From: Anaerolineae bacterium
GTDB taxonomy: Bacteria; Chloroflexota; Anaerolineae; 4572-78; J111
Direction of reading: 5' to 3'
Length of the DNA: 64,000 nucleotides
NCBI GenBank assembly: GCA_023382535.1
Contig: JAHDWA010000024.1
Coordinates: 62,001 to 126,000 of the forward strand
Of the stretch, positions 45,049 to 52,867 are shown piece after piece (within the stretch, counting starts at the first letter, position 1; each line of letters begins with the position of its first letter). The notes below the pieces were generated by a model. That model was not told the origin of the DNA. It saw only the letters and a program-made list of their open reading frames with translations, and did not search any database. The translations under genes were made by a program, and so were the position numbers.

Positions 45049-45606
45049 TTACGAGTCGTCATCACCTATCCAACTGTCGTAGCCGTCTTCAAGCATGTGG
45101 TAACGCCCATGCGCCCAATCATAGAAACTCTGCCACGTGTTCAGAACCGTCTGGGTCCCTTCAACTTTCACCTTAACGCCCGCTTCTACAAGGCGACGTA
45201 TCTCCCGCAGCTTACTGACCAAGATTCCCCAGCCAGTAGGACGTTGCCCAAGGACTCCCATATCTTCCCTTTCCTCATACAACGCATCCAATTCCTTGAG
45301 CCTTTCAATCGTGAGGATGTGTTCTTTGATGGGAATACGTATGTTGATGCCGCTTTCGTTGAGCGCGAGCGTAAAGGTCTCATTCCTTTCGAACAGCTTG
45401 GCAATAAATGCATCCTTGAAACCAAACCACGGCGTTGGCCAGCCATGAGACTTAGCCCAGCCTTTTAGCTCTTTGAGGTTGGGCAATTGGATTTGCGTTC
45501 TACCTTGACGATGCAACTGGCTCACTTCGGAAAAACTATGATCTTCTGGGGGTACCCTTTGCTTTGCCCAAGAAGGGATGTCATGTCTCATTTCAATTGT
45601 TTCCAT
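45049..45606 (-). CDS. hypothetical protein, cassette gene
   Basis: Not recognised. About 185 residues, soluble, with a Trp-rich middle (GWAKSHGWPTPWFGFKDAFIAKLFE), helical segments (ILTIERLKELDALYEEREDMGVLG, ILVSKLREIRRLVEAGVKVKVEG) and an acidic end (EDGYDSWIGDDDS). The start at 45606 has AGAGGG upstream; another ATG lies at 45627. An attC-like site follows it, so it is probably the most upstream cassette gene seen. No leading attC or integrase is found to its right. Confidence 0.55.
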   Translation of the reverse strand: METIEMRHDIPSWAKQRVPPEDHSFSEVSQLHRQGRTQIQLPNLKELKGWAKSHGWPTPWFGFKDAFIAKLFERNETFTLALNESGINIRIPIKEHILTIERLKELDALYEEREDMGVLGQRPTGWGILVSKLREIRRLVEAGVKVKVEGTQTVLNTWQSFYDWAHGRYHMLEDGYDSWIGDDDS

Positions 45607-45936
45607 CTCATTAAACCCTCTAACCATAGTCCTCAGTCAGCCTGAAAAGCAGAGCCGGCTGCACGGAGAAATCTCAAAGCCCTTAACTTTGAAGTAGCGG
45701 GAAACTCGCCTATTTTTTTATCAGGCATCCCGATAATATCACATTTCCCTCGCAAAATCCAGAGTTATCGGGAAACCGTCATAAAGTTTTATCAGGATTG
45801 CTTAACTTGGTGGCCTGCGTTTTGGCCTTGGCACGAGAATACGCGATTAAATCCTATAAACTGAGCCAAGGAGAGGGGCGTTAGCCCCTGATTTATCCCC
45901 CCAAGGGGGATACGGAAGCCTATAAGCGACGAAAAA

Positions 45937-45966
45937 AAGAAGCCTTCCACGTGGAAGGCTTCTTTT
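45937..45966. terminator. bidirectional intrinsic terminator
   Basis: A perfect 14-bp palindromic stem (AAGAAGCCTTCCAC / GTGGAAGGCTTCTT) bordered by TTTT on the right and an A7 run on the left, so it can act in both directions. It lies 12 bp outside the IS701 left end. Confidence 0.8.
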
Positions 45967-45978
45967 GGTGTGAATAGT

Positions 45979-47541
45979 ATTACAGCGCAATGTTGAGCAC
46001 GGCTGAGAGACCGAGCTGAGCCAGTTTAGATTTACGATGAGACAGATAAGCGGCATGATTGCGTTTTTGATAGTAGCGGACCAAGCGCAGGGCGGCAGGG
46101 GCGTCGAAAACGGGTTTGGGCAAAACGCTGGTGAGCAAGAGCCGGACCTGGTAAATGGTCAAAGCCGGAGCGAAGTTCTTGAATTGGACTCTCAAGCGAA
46201 CCAGGAAATGATGGGCCAAGGCCACAAGCAACAAATGGTGATGCCAACCCAACCAACTGCGAGTTTCATAATGGTCGAACCCGATTTCGCCTTTGCCTTC
46301 TTCAAAGATGATTTCGACGGGCCAACGCATGCCGCTGAGCCGAACCAGGTCCAGCAAGGGGGTGTTGGCTGGCGCGTTGCTGAAGTAGAACTTGAGTTCA
46401 GTGGGGTCGTCGAGATTGCGGCGGATGACCAACCAGAGTTGTGGGCCAGGCAACCCACCTCGGCTTTCGACAACGCGCAGGAAAGCGAAATCACAGACCA
46501 TCGGCCCTTTACTGCCTTCCTTGATCGTGTCCTGGCTCCAGGCGGAGGCAGGAATTTGAGCGACCAGGGTCTGCACAGAGAGGGCTTTGTCGCTCGGCTG
46601 GCACAAACGCAGCCGGGTGGGACGACGCCCACGACCTTTCCAGGCCGGGACATGGACTTCGGGGCGTTTGAGCCACACCTGGGTGGTGCTTTTGATCTCG
46701 GTGAAGTACCATTTGCCCAAAGCGGCAACCCCCTCCCGAAAAGTGGGCGAATCCCCATACAATTCATCGGCAGCAACCCACTCAAACAACAAAGGTGTCT
46801 CAAGTTGTTCGTTACGTTTGAGGGCGGCTTGCAACAGCGCCAGCCCAATTTCTGGTTTGGTTTGGTAGCTCAGGTCGGCGGGTACGCCACAAGCCTGACG
46901 GCGTTGGGCATGGGCGTCATCAAACCATTCATCGGGCATAAACAGTTGACTGTCCACCAGGGTGTAGCCTTTACGACTGACGTAGCCCAAATGAACGCCA
47001 ACCTGCGAATTGGCCACCTTCCCGACCGAACCGCAATACTGCGCCGCTACCCCCACCGAATCCTGACCTTGTTTGACCACACCCGACTCGTCAATCAACA
47101 TCACCCCATCCCCTTCTCCCAACGTTTCGGCCACCAACCCCTGATGGATCATCACCGCTGCTTCCTTCAGCCACGGACTTTGACCGACAAAATGCTGCAT
47201 ATCCCGCACATTTTGTCCCAACTCCAAAGCCATCCGTTCCACTGTCTTGCGCTGGGTTGGACCCAACAGCCCTTGCAGGTACACCTTGCCCCAGCGCCAT
47301 TGTTCCCGCCGACGAAAGGCTGGCTCAAACAGACCCGCATAATCATCCAACTCTTCTACAAACTGCTCTATATCTTGGTCCCTCAAGTTGCACTCCGGCG
47401 CTGGACATGTCTCAACAATCTGAAACTCAGTTATAATTCCCTTGGGCATGATATTTTCTCCTTCCCACTTGGCTCGTGGTTGGAGAAACATATCATGCCT
47501 TTGTCTTTTTGGTTATCTGGTTACCAACATTGCGCTGTAAT
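45979..47541 (-). mobile_element. IS701-family insertion sequence
   Basis: Perfect 17-bp inverted repeats ATTACAGCGCAATGTTG (45979-45995 and 47525-47541). AATAGT occurs directly outside both ends (45973-45978, 47542-47547), read as a target duplication; 4 bp is commoner in this family, so the exact limit may differ by a base or two. Confidence 0.85.
45980..47449 (-). CDS. IS701-family DDE transposase
   Basis: An apparently intact 489-residue transposase. The N-terminal domain ([38 protein letters not shown]) precedes the DDE core: [40 protein letters not shown] (first Asp), [16 protein letters not shown] (second Asp) and [32 protein letters not shown] (Glu). These are canonical for IS701. 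The start at 47449 ([10 protein letters not shown]) has GGAG upstream. The stop codon lies inside the left inverted repeat. Confidence 0.9.
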   Translation of the reverse strand: MPKGIITEFQIVETCPAPECNLRDQDIEQFVEELDDYAGLFEPAFRRREQWRWGKVYLQGLLGPTQRKTVERMALELGQNVRDMQHFVGQSPWLKEAAVMIHQGLVAETLGEGDGVMLIDESGVVKQGQDSVGVAAQYCGSVGKVANSQVGVHLGYVSRKGYTLVDSQLFMPDEWFDDAHAQRRQACGVPADLSYQTKPEIGLALLQAALKRNEQLETPLLFEWVAADELYGDSPTFREGVAALGKWYFTEIKSTTQVWLKRPEVHVPAWKGRGRRPTRLRLCQPSDKALSVQTLVAQIPASAWSQDTIKEGSKGPMVCDFAFLRVVESRGGLPGPQLWLVIRRNLDDPTELKFYFSNAPANTPLLDLVRLSGMRWPVEIIFEEGKGEIGFDHYETRSWLGWHHHLLLVALAHHFLVRLRVQFKNFAPALTIYQVRLLLTSVLPKPVFDAPAALRLVRYYQKRNHAAYLSHRKSKLAQLGLSAVLNIAL

Positions 47542-47571
47542 AATAGTGGGTGGTACGGAACTATCGGAGGC

Positions 47572-48081
47572 TTAGAAGCCCAAGCGAGCGAAGGCCGCAG
47601 CGCGCTTGTTCTCGGCTTTGACGGCGGCTTTGCACTTGTCGTTGGCTTTCTCAGCCGCAATGACTTCGTGCAGTTTCACGCCTTCGAGTCTGTAGCCAGC
47701 GGGCAGGGAAGTGCCGGTGACGGTCAGGACGATATCCTCGACCTGGGCGCTGTAGCCGTAGCGGATAATGGTCGGTTGCTCGCCAACGGTCAGATTCCGT
47801 TTGCGGAACACAAAGACGATGTTGCCGGAGGCTTCTTCCTGAGCAATCTCGTTGTTCCAATCGGCGTCAGCGACCAGGGGGATATGGGGTTGCTTCCTTG
47901 AGGAAGGGCTGGGAGGATGGTCACTGGCATCTGAGCAGGAAATGACAAAGAGGCGGACAGATTCCTCAGGGTGTTGGTCTGCGAGCATGTCGGTGTGGTC
48001 AGGTGGTAGTATAATCAGGTCCTTCCCTGGGGAAGAAGGACTGGCGCATAGGCTGCCTAAGTGGCAATTTCTATTTCTCAT
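47572..48081 (-). CDS. hypothetical protein, 169 aa
   Basis: Not recognised. The C-terminal half looks structured (NIVFVFRKRNLTVGEQPTIIRYGYSAQVEDIVLTVTGTSLPAGYRLEGVKLHEVIAAEK) and ends in a basic helix (CKAAVKAENKRAAAFARLGF). The N-terminal ~60 residues are Pro/Ser-rich and may be a linker or frame-drifted. GGAGAG precedes the ATG at 48081. The IS701 element ends 30 bp beyond its stop. Whether the protein is expressed is uncertain. Confidence 0.4.
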   Translation of the reverse strand: MRNRNCHLGSLCASPSSPGKDLIILPPDHTDMLADQHPEESVRLFVISCSDASDHPPSPSSRKQPHIPLVADADWNNEIAQEEASGNIVFVFRKRNLTVGEQPTIIRYGYSAQVEDIVLTVTGTSLPAGYRLEGVKLHEVIAAEKANDKCKAAVKAENKRAAAFARLGF

Positions 48082-48110
48082 TATCTCTCCAAGCGGAAAT
48101 TCAAGGCTTT

Positions 48111-48119
48111 TGGTATAAT
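48111..48119 (+). promoter_or_regulatory. extended -10 promoter (TGG TATAAT)
   Basis: A perfect TATAAT with TG two bases upstream, 26 bp before the ATG of a truncated gene. No good -35 is visible, as is usual for extended -10 promoters. Confidence 0.5.
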
Positions 48120-48145
48120 CTACTAAAAATCTTTCTGGAGTTCGT

Positions 48146-48211
48146 ATGGCTGAATTATTTGAACCAACTCTTTGGCATAAAGATGAAGCTTTAGGACACT
48201 TTTTCGCTACC
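48146..48211 (+). pseudogene. 5' end of a gene cut by the IS4 element
   Basis: Behind an extended -10 and TGGAG, the frame reads MAELFEPTLWHKDEALGHFFAT and then runs into the IS4 end, finally stopping at 48253 inside the element. The native product is unknown; no continuation is found beyond the right end of the IS, so the rest may be lost or displaced. Confidence 0.45.
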
Positions 48212-49316
48212 CTACACCAGCAGGAGGAAGACGAAGGAAAGGATAGGGGGTAAAGCCAACTGGAATAGGTTTATCAAGTTTAAGTAAATAGTTGAGCCAT
48301 TGACGGCCAATGGTAAAAATACTGCGGTCACGGCGGTCAGTACGGTCAACCCATTTGGCCTGGCCCCACATCAGGGCGACTGAACCTAAGAAACAGAGCC
48401 ACAAATAGGCCAAAGCTACAGCCAGCATCAGCCGGGAGAGGCGTTCAGGATGACGTAGTCGACTGGTTTGAAAATCGAAACCGTGGCCCTTCATATCGCC
48501 AAACAAAGGTTCAATCCAAGGACGTTTGCGATACCAATAACGGGCCTCTTCGCACAGGTCAAAGTTGGTGACCAAAGGGACAGACCGCTGATGGCGTTCA
48601 TCCCAGACTAGCAGGATATTGACCGGACCAAAAGGGGCAGTCTGGGTCAGATAAACTTGTTCCAACCAAATAATCTGACCGGGCTGAAGTTCAAAGGTAT
48701 CAAGCCGCTGCCACTCGTCCTCATACCAGATGGTCGTGTCAGCGGCAATCCGCAAGACATAGGGCCAGTTTTGGTGGGTCAAATAAGTCAACAGGGCCGT
48801 GTTTCCAAATTCGCCATCTCCGACCACCACCACCTTGGCTTGTTGGGGCAACCATTGGGCCACATACTCCAGCAATTCGACCTGGCTTTGACCGGTGGTG
48901 CGCCCTCGTTTCCCCTCACCAGCTTGCCAAGCCAAAGGCAATGCCCGCCGTTGATAGCCCAGAGCCACGGTCAGCAAGTGCGCATTCACTCCCGCCGCCG
49001 TGGTATCCAGAACCAACAGCATGGTGGCTTGACTGACAGCTTGCACAAAAGGTTGGATGATCGGCTCATAAATCTCCCGTTCCTGAACCTGCTCATCTTT
49101 GGCCCAGCGCCGTTGCCGTTGCGCCAGACTGGTATCTTGGGCTTTGATGGGCATCTCAGCCGCCAAAGCGTGTTGGGTTAAATCTTTGGCGCCTGGAATG
49201 GCACTGACCAGTAAACTTAAATTGACCATTTGACTATTATGTTTGGCCCATTGTTCCGGCAAAATTTGACGCAGGCTCTGACTTACGCCATCATATCGGC
49301 GGCGACTGTCGCTCAT
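48207..49316 (-). CDS. IS4-family transposase
   Basis: A 369-residue DDE transposase, intact. First Asp in MLLVLDTTAAGVNAHLLTVALGYQRRALPLAWQ, second Asp in VVVVGDGEFGNTALLTYL, and the Y-(2)-R-(3)-E-(6)-K signature as YWYRKRPWIEPLFGDMKGHGFDFQ, all typical of IS4. The stop codon at 48207 lies at or just outside the left end of the element, so the last residues may be contributed by flanking DNA. An upstream GGAGGG sits before the ATG. Confidence 0.85.
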   Translation of the reverse strand: MSDSRRRYDGVSQSLRQILPEQWAKHNSQMVNLSLLVSAIPGAKDLTQHALAAEMPIKAQDTSLAQRQRRWAKDEQVQEREIYEPIIQPFVQAVSQATMLLVLDTTAAGVNAHLLTVALGYQRRALPLAWQAGEGKRGRTTGQSQVELLEYVAQWLPQQAKVVVVGDGEFGNTALLTYLTHQNWPYVLRIAADTTIWYEDEWQRLDTFELQPGQIIWLEQVYLTQTAPFGPVNILLVWDERHQRSVPLVTNFDLCEEARYWYRKRPWIEPLFGDMKGHGFDFQTSRLRHPERLSRLMLAVALAYLWLCFLGSVALMWGQAKWVDRTDRRDRSIFTIGRQWLNYLLKLDKPIPVGFTPYPFLRLPPAGVG

Positions 49317-49368
49317 TTTAGCCCTCCTTGGTAGATTTGGTCGTCTTTCCTTGGAGGCTATTTTAGCT
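48211..49368 (-). mobile_element. IS4-family insertion sequence (limits approximate)
   Basis: Weak inverted repeats of ~25 bp can be aligned between 48212-48237 (CTACACCAGC ... AAGACGA) and the complement of 49338-49368 (CTAAAATAGC ... AAGACGA). No clear target duplication was found, so the ends are approximate. Confidence 0.6.
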
Positions 49369-49423
49369 CAGTCGCCTTCTCTATTCGAACTCCTACCCTG
49401 TAGGGTAACGAACTTAAAATTAA

Positions 49424-49435
49424 GAACAAGTGTTC
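49424..49435 (+). promoter_or_regulatory. LexA-like box (GAAC-AAGT-GTTC) before tnpB
   Basis: A perfect GAAC-N4-GTTC 22 bp upstream of the tnpB start. The neighbouring palindrome TACCCTGTAGGGTA (49395-49408) may be a left-end hairpin. Confidence 0.5.
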
Positions 49436-49457
49436 TTAGCCACCGTCTGGAACCGAA

Positions 49458-50864
49458 ATGGCTACCGTCAAAAACAAACGCTCCAAACGAAAGAAAAACT
49501 TGCCCTCTCCTGATGAACCTCAACCGGTCCAACTGGTCGAACAGCACCTCGTCCGCCAGGGCGATTTTTATTTCGACCGGATTGACCAAGCCGCTTTCAC
49601 CGCTAAAAATTTGTACAACAAAATAAATTACTCCGTCCGCCAGGCTTACATTTTTGAACATCGCTACATTAGCTATGGCGGTACTTATCATCTCGTTAAA
49701 AATTCAGCCGAATATCGTGCTTTACCCCGCAAAGTCTCCAATCAGGTTCTGCTCCAAGTAGACCACGACTGGCAAGCTTTCTTTGGTGCAATGAAGGCCT
49801 GGCGGGAAGACCCCTCCAAGTTCCTGGGGCGACCTCGCTTGCCTAGTTACAAGCACAAGACCCAAGGCCGCAACCTGCTGGTCTATGAGGCCGGAGCCAT
49901 TGGCAAAAAGGCGCTCAAGGAAGGGCTAGTCAAACCCTCCCAACTGGGCATCCTGATCTCTACGCACCAAAAGAACGTCAACCAGGTGCGGGTCGTCCCC
50001 CGCAAGAACTGTTACGTGATCGAAGTCGTTTACACGGTCATTCCTCAAAAGGCCGAGGGGCTGCGGGATGACCTGTATGCCGGGCTTGATGTCGGCGTTA
50101 ATAACCTGGCGGCTCTAACCTCAAACAAAGAGGGCTTTCGCCCTCATCTTGTTAACGGGAGACCGCTTAAGGCGATTAACCAGTGGTATCATAAAGCCCG
50201 AGCTTATTTTCAAAGCTTGCTGCCCGCCGGTCAGTATTTGTCCCAGCGAATTATTGACGTGACCAACAAGCGCAACCGGCAGATCAAACACTACCTGCAC
50301 GTGGCCAGTAAACGCATCATCGACCTGCTGGTGGCCGAAGGCATTGGCGCGCTGGTGATCGGTAAAAACAAGCACTGGAAACAAAAGGTCGAGTTGGGCA
50401 AACAAAACAACCAAAATTTCGTCTCCATTCCATTGGCCCAGTTCATCAAAATGCTGAGCTACAAGGCCAAACTGGCCGGTATCCGGGTTATCGAGCAAGA
50501 AGAGGCGTATACTTCCAAATGCTCGTTTCTCGATCTTGAACCGATTGGCAAGCAAAAAATCTATCGAGGCCAGCGGGTTGAGCGCGGGCTGTTTCAGGCC
50601 GGTGATGGGCGGTTGATCAATGCCGATGTCAACGGTTCATACAACATCCTGCGCAAGGCGATCCCGGAGGCCTTCAAGAATGGTCTGGCTGGGATCATCC
50701 TTCATCCAGTTCGGTTATTCCTGGAGTATCCGCATAAGGCCTGCCAAGGATACCGAAAGGGACCCAAAAAGAAACCTCAAACGCCTTTTGGCAATGGGGT
50801 AGGGGCGCCGCAGTTCGTCCCATCAGTCGTCGCCCTCGGGCGCTATGAACAGCTACTGGCATAA
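49458..50864 (+). CDS. tnpB: TnpB-family protein with relocated RuvC-II glutamate (copy 1)
   Basis: A 468-residue TnpB relative. RuvC-I Asp is residue 211 (AGLDVGVNNLAA) and RuvC-III Asp residue 390 (LINADVNGSYNIL). At the usual RuvC-II position the motif reads ALVIGKNKHWKQ with Lys303 and no Glu; 45 residues later comes EQEEAYTSKCSFLD with Glu348/Glu349. Such a shifted glutamate has been described for Fanzor and a subset of TnpBs. The C-terminal Cys pairs of a normal zinc ribbon are missing. The upstream N-terminus is Lys-rich. No tnpA partner is present, so it may be a solitary or non-autonomous element. Confidence 0.82.
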   Translation: MATVKNKRSKRKKNLPSPDEPQPVQLVEQHLVRQGDFYFDRIDQAAFTAKNLYNKINYSVRQAYIFEHRYISYGGTYHLVKNSAEYRALPRKVSNQVLLQVDHDWQAFFGAMKAWREDPSKFLGRPRLPSYKHKTQGRNLLVYEAGAIGKKALKEGLVKPSQLGILISTHQKNVNQVRVVPRKNCYVIEVVYTVIPQKAEGLRDDLYAGLDVGVNNLAALTSNKEGFRPHLVNGRPLKAINQWYHKARAYFQSLLPAGQYLSQRIIDVTNKRNRQIKHYLHVASKRIIDLLVAEGIGALVIGKNKHWKQKVELGKQNNQNFVSIPLAQFIKMLSYKAKLAGIRVIEQEEAYTSKCSFLDLEPIGKQKIYRGQRVERGLFQAGDGRLINADVNGSYNILRKAIPEAFKNGLAGIILHPVRLFLEYPHKACQGYRKGPKKKPQTPFGNGVGAPQFVPSVVALGRYEQLLA

Positions 50865-50885
50865 AACACCATTAGTCTGGTTACT

Positions 50886-51215
50886 GTTAGATTGGTACTC
50901 GTAAGCCGGTTTAAAGCCAAACTCCAGGGAGAAGCTCTGGACTTCGCGGGCGATCCAGAGGGTTGCCCTGGGGGGAGTGTGCCGGTCAGGGTGATAACGC
51001 CTTCAAAGTCGGTAGCTGTCCAGTTGGTCAAATCTACTGGGCTAGAAGAAACGTTGATAAGTTGGAATGCCTCATCCGGCTCGCCGGAAAGGTAAGTGTC
51101 GTAGTAAATGGCATTGATAAGGATGGTCGAGGAGGCCGAGGGTGATAGGGAGCAGAGCCAGGAACAGTCTGGCCAGTATGGGGACTAAAAGTTTTAACAG
51201 GTGCTTTTGCTGCAT
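50886..51215 (-). pseudogene. broken exported lamin-tail-domain (LTD) protein
   Basis: From the ATG at 51215 the frame starts with a signal-like sequence (MQQKHLLKLLVPILARLFLALLPITL). A frame change then leads to TILINAIYYDTYLSGEPDEAFQLINVSSSPVDLTNWTATDFEGVITLTGTLPPGQ, and another to WIAREVQSFSLEFGFKPAYEYQSN. This is the LTD beta-sandwich pattern found in secreted bacterial proteins. It ends at the right end of the tnpB element (~50870-50886), so the insertion probably removed the 3' part. Two frame shifts confirm decay. Confidence 0.6.
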
Positions 51216-51311
51216 TTTATATCTCATGGGTTTGCTATAACTGCCAGGTTGTCAATTGCAACCAGAATCATAACCTCAAGCGAGGTAAGGAGTTAGGTAG
51301 GCTGACCGAAG

Positions 51312-51602
51312 TCATAGTCCTATTTCCTGCTCAAACTCCTTAAGCATCGGCTGTAATCGCTTCATAATTTCGAGAAGAGTCTGCCGATCTAGGTAAGGCC
51401 AAATTGTATGAAACGTGGCTCCATCTGCGGTCTCAAAAAAGATCATTTCACAATCATCCGCCGGCAGTACCCTGGTTATTTTCATTCTGCCAACGTGGTG
51501 CATCAGCATAAAGATTTGGTACACAAAAACAGCATTATCAGGGACCGGCAGTTTTTTCAGATACGCCTCATATCTTTCCAGTTCAGGTGGAAGTTCTCTC
51601 AT
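51312..51602 (-). CDS. hypothetical protein (second of a coupled small-gene pair)
   Basis: Not recognised. 96 residues, starting MRELPPELERYEAYLKKLPVPDNAVFVYQIFMLMHHVGRMKITRVLPADDCEMIFFETADGATFHTIWPYLD. The ATG at 51602 overlaps the TGA of the upstream gene as ATGA, so the two are translationally coupled. A compact alpha/beta protein without signal or membrane segment. Size and coupling would suit a two-component toxin-antitoxin-like unit, but no family match is claimed. Confidence 0.55.
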   Translation of the reverse strand: MRELPPELERYEAYLKKLPVPDNAVFVYQIFMLMHHVGRMKITRVLPADDCEMIFFETADGATFHTIWPYLDRQTLLEIMKRLQPMLKEFEQEIGL

Positions 51603-51856
51603 AACCAACCCTCACCTTTAGCTACCCGCTCCACGACTGCTGTAATAAGCGCCGGCCATTTGGCATCAAGGCTCAGATCGTCCCACTCGAAGCCGGCAGC
51701 CCGAAGTGTATTACGGGTCCATAAGCCCAGGCCAAAATGCTGCCTGGCCAGCCAGGTCGGGTCATTCTGATGGGTGTAGACTTCCCACAATATTTCAAGG
51801 GAGACTTGAGTCCGCAGGTAATTGATGGCTTCTTTTTCAATGTGACTGAAGGTCAA
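51599..51856 (-). CDS. hypothetical protein (first of a coupled small-gene pair)
   Basis: Not recognised. 85 residues from a TTG at 51856, chosen because AGGAGG lies 7 bases upstream; a longer frame to 51892 has no such signal. The protein is helical and Trp-rich (IEKEAINYLRTQVSLEILWEVYTHQNDPTWLARQHFGLGLWTRNTLRAAGFEWDDLSLDAKWPALITAVVERVAKGEGWL). The segment 'GLGLWTRNTLRAAGF' resembles domains in other small bacterial proteins of unknown role. The stop overlaps the next start by ATGA. Confidence 0.55.
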   Translation of the reverse strand: MTFSHIEKEAINYLRTQVSLEILWEVYTHQNDPTWLARQHFGLGLWTRNTLRAAGFEWDDLSLDAKWPALITAVVERVAKGEGWL

Positions 51857-51892
51857 CGGAAATCCTCCTATTGAACGAACCTGGCTGGGCAC

Positions 51893-52201
51893 CGAGTAAA
51901 GCGGTGACGGCAGCGACGAAGTTCGAGGTTATCAGGCATTGTCTCCTGCCCTGCTCTTACGCCCCGCAGTGGTACACCTCACGTTGGGTGGCGATTGGCG
52001 AGGCAAAGAGCGGATAAACTTCTCAAACCGGTCAGTAGCCAGCAAACCGATCCCTTGGCCTGGTCCTCCAAAGGGATGAAGCGCCTCCCAAACTGCTCAT
52101 GTTCCAAATGCCCCCGTCATCCCATCAAAATTGGAGCAAGAATTAGTACCAGAACCATCAGGCAGACTGCAAGGTATCTTCTCCCACACTTAATTGTATT
52201 T
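51893..52201. other. intergenic, no gene recognised
   Basis: About 309 bases between the small-gene pair and the lipoprotein gene. No convincing coding frame, RNA gene or repeat is seen. Confidence 0.45.
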
Positions 52202-52750
52202 TCACCCACCGGACAGGGGTAGAGTCGGTTTCGGCGCAGGTATGCCCAGCTTTTCTTCCATTTTCTTCTTGAGTTCTTCGGCCAATGGCGCGGCCTCGAC
52301 GTTTTCCAGGCCCCAGGGAGGTTTAGCCCTGAATCCGATGAAGGGCGTAGTGTTGGTGTAAAAAATTACCTCGACCCCGCTCAATGCAATTCCCAGATCA
52401 GCAGCTACTCCAACAGCTGTTCCCACCAGCATCACGGCAGCCTGGGTTGTCTCTTCCTGGGTTGGGGGAACGGTGGGAATTTCGTAGACCAAGACAAGAC
52501 CCGTGTTATCCGGGAACAGGGCGGTTGGCTTTTTCATAAACAGGTTGATGATCGCCTGGCGACCGGCGTCGGGAATGGTATCATCCACGGTGAGCCGGTG
52601 ATAGACTTCGTTTACGAAGGCCCGGTCAGGAGGCATAACGGCTGAAGGAATAGGTGTTGGGACCTTTGGAGGCGTTGCGTTTGAGACGGGGCGGCTAGTG
52701 GAGCAGGATAGGAGGACGGTTATGGCAAAGATGGCTAGTACGGGTTTCAT
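52202..52750 (-). CDS. hypothetical lipoprotein
   Basis: A 182-residue exported protein. The start at 52750 (MKPVLAIFAITVLLSCSTSRPV) gives a short lipoprotein signal with lipobox VLLSC. A Pro/Thr-rich linker follows (ATPPKVPTPIPSAVMPPD), then a domain with AGRQAIINLFMKKPTALFPDNTGLVLVYEIPTVPPTQEETTQAAVMLVGTAVGVAADLGIALSGVEVIFYTNTTPFIGFRAKPPW. Function not recognised. AATGGGAGACC lies just upstream. The tnpB left end lies ~100 bp upstream of its start. Confidence 0.7.
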   Translation of the reverse strand: MKPVLAIFAITVLLSCSTSRPVSNATPPKVPTPIPSAVMPPDRAFVNEVYHRLTVDDTIPDAGRQAIINLFMKKPTALFPDNTGLVLVYEIPTVPPTQEETTQAAVMLVGTAVGVAADLGIALSGVEVIFYTNTTPFIGFRAKPPWGLENVEAAPLAEELKKKMEEKLGIPAPKPTLPLSGG

Positions 52751-52854
52751 CAGGTCTCCCATTGTTAACAACTCAAGTATCGAATATGATCATTCATTTC
52801 GTTAGCAGCTTTTAACCACTATAGGCATCCTTTTGCCAAAAATCAGATTTAGTA

Positions 52855-52866
52855 GTACATTTGTTC
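52855..52866 (+). promoter_or_regulatory. LexA-like box (GTAC-ATTT-GTTC) before tnpB
   Basis: One mismatch to GAAC-N4-GTTC and almost identical to the IS607 left-end sequence at 12316. It ends one base before the tnpB ATG, leaving no room for a Shine-Dalgarno. Confidence 0.4.
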
Positions 52867-52867
52867 T

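Noticed and set aside
45700..45830. Inverted repeat ATCAGG..CCCGATAA / TTATCGGGA near the right of the cassette array, considered as another attC or attI
   Set aside because: No RYYYAAC/GTTRRRY boxes at its ends; more likely an IS relic or chance repeat.
46037..47575. 512-codon + strand ORF antisense to the IS701 transposase
   Set aside because: The minus-strand frame has all DDE motifs and a ribosome-binding site; the plus frame is a mirror of its codon bias.
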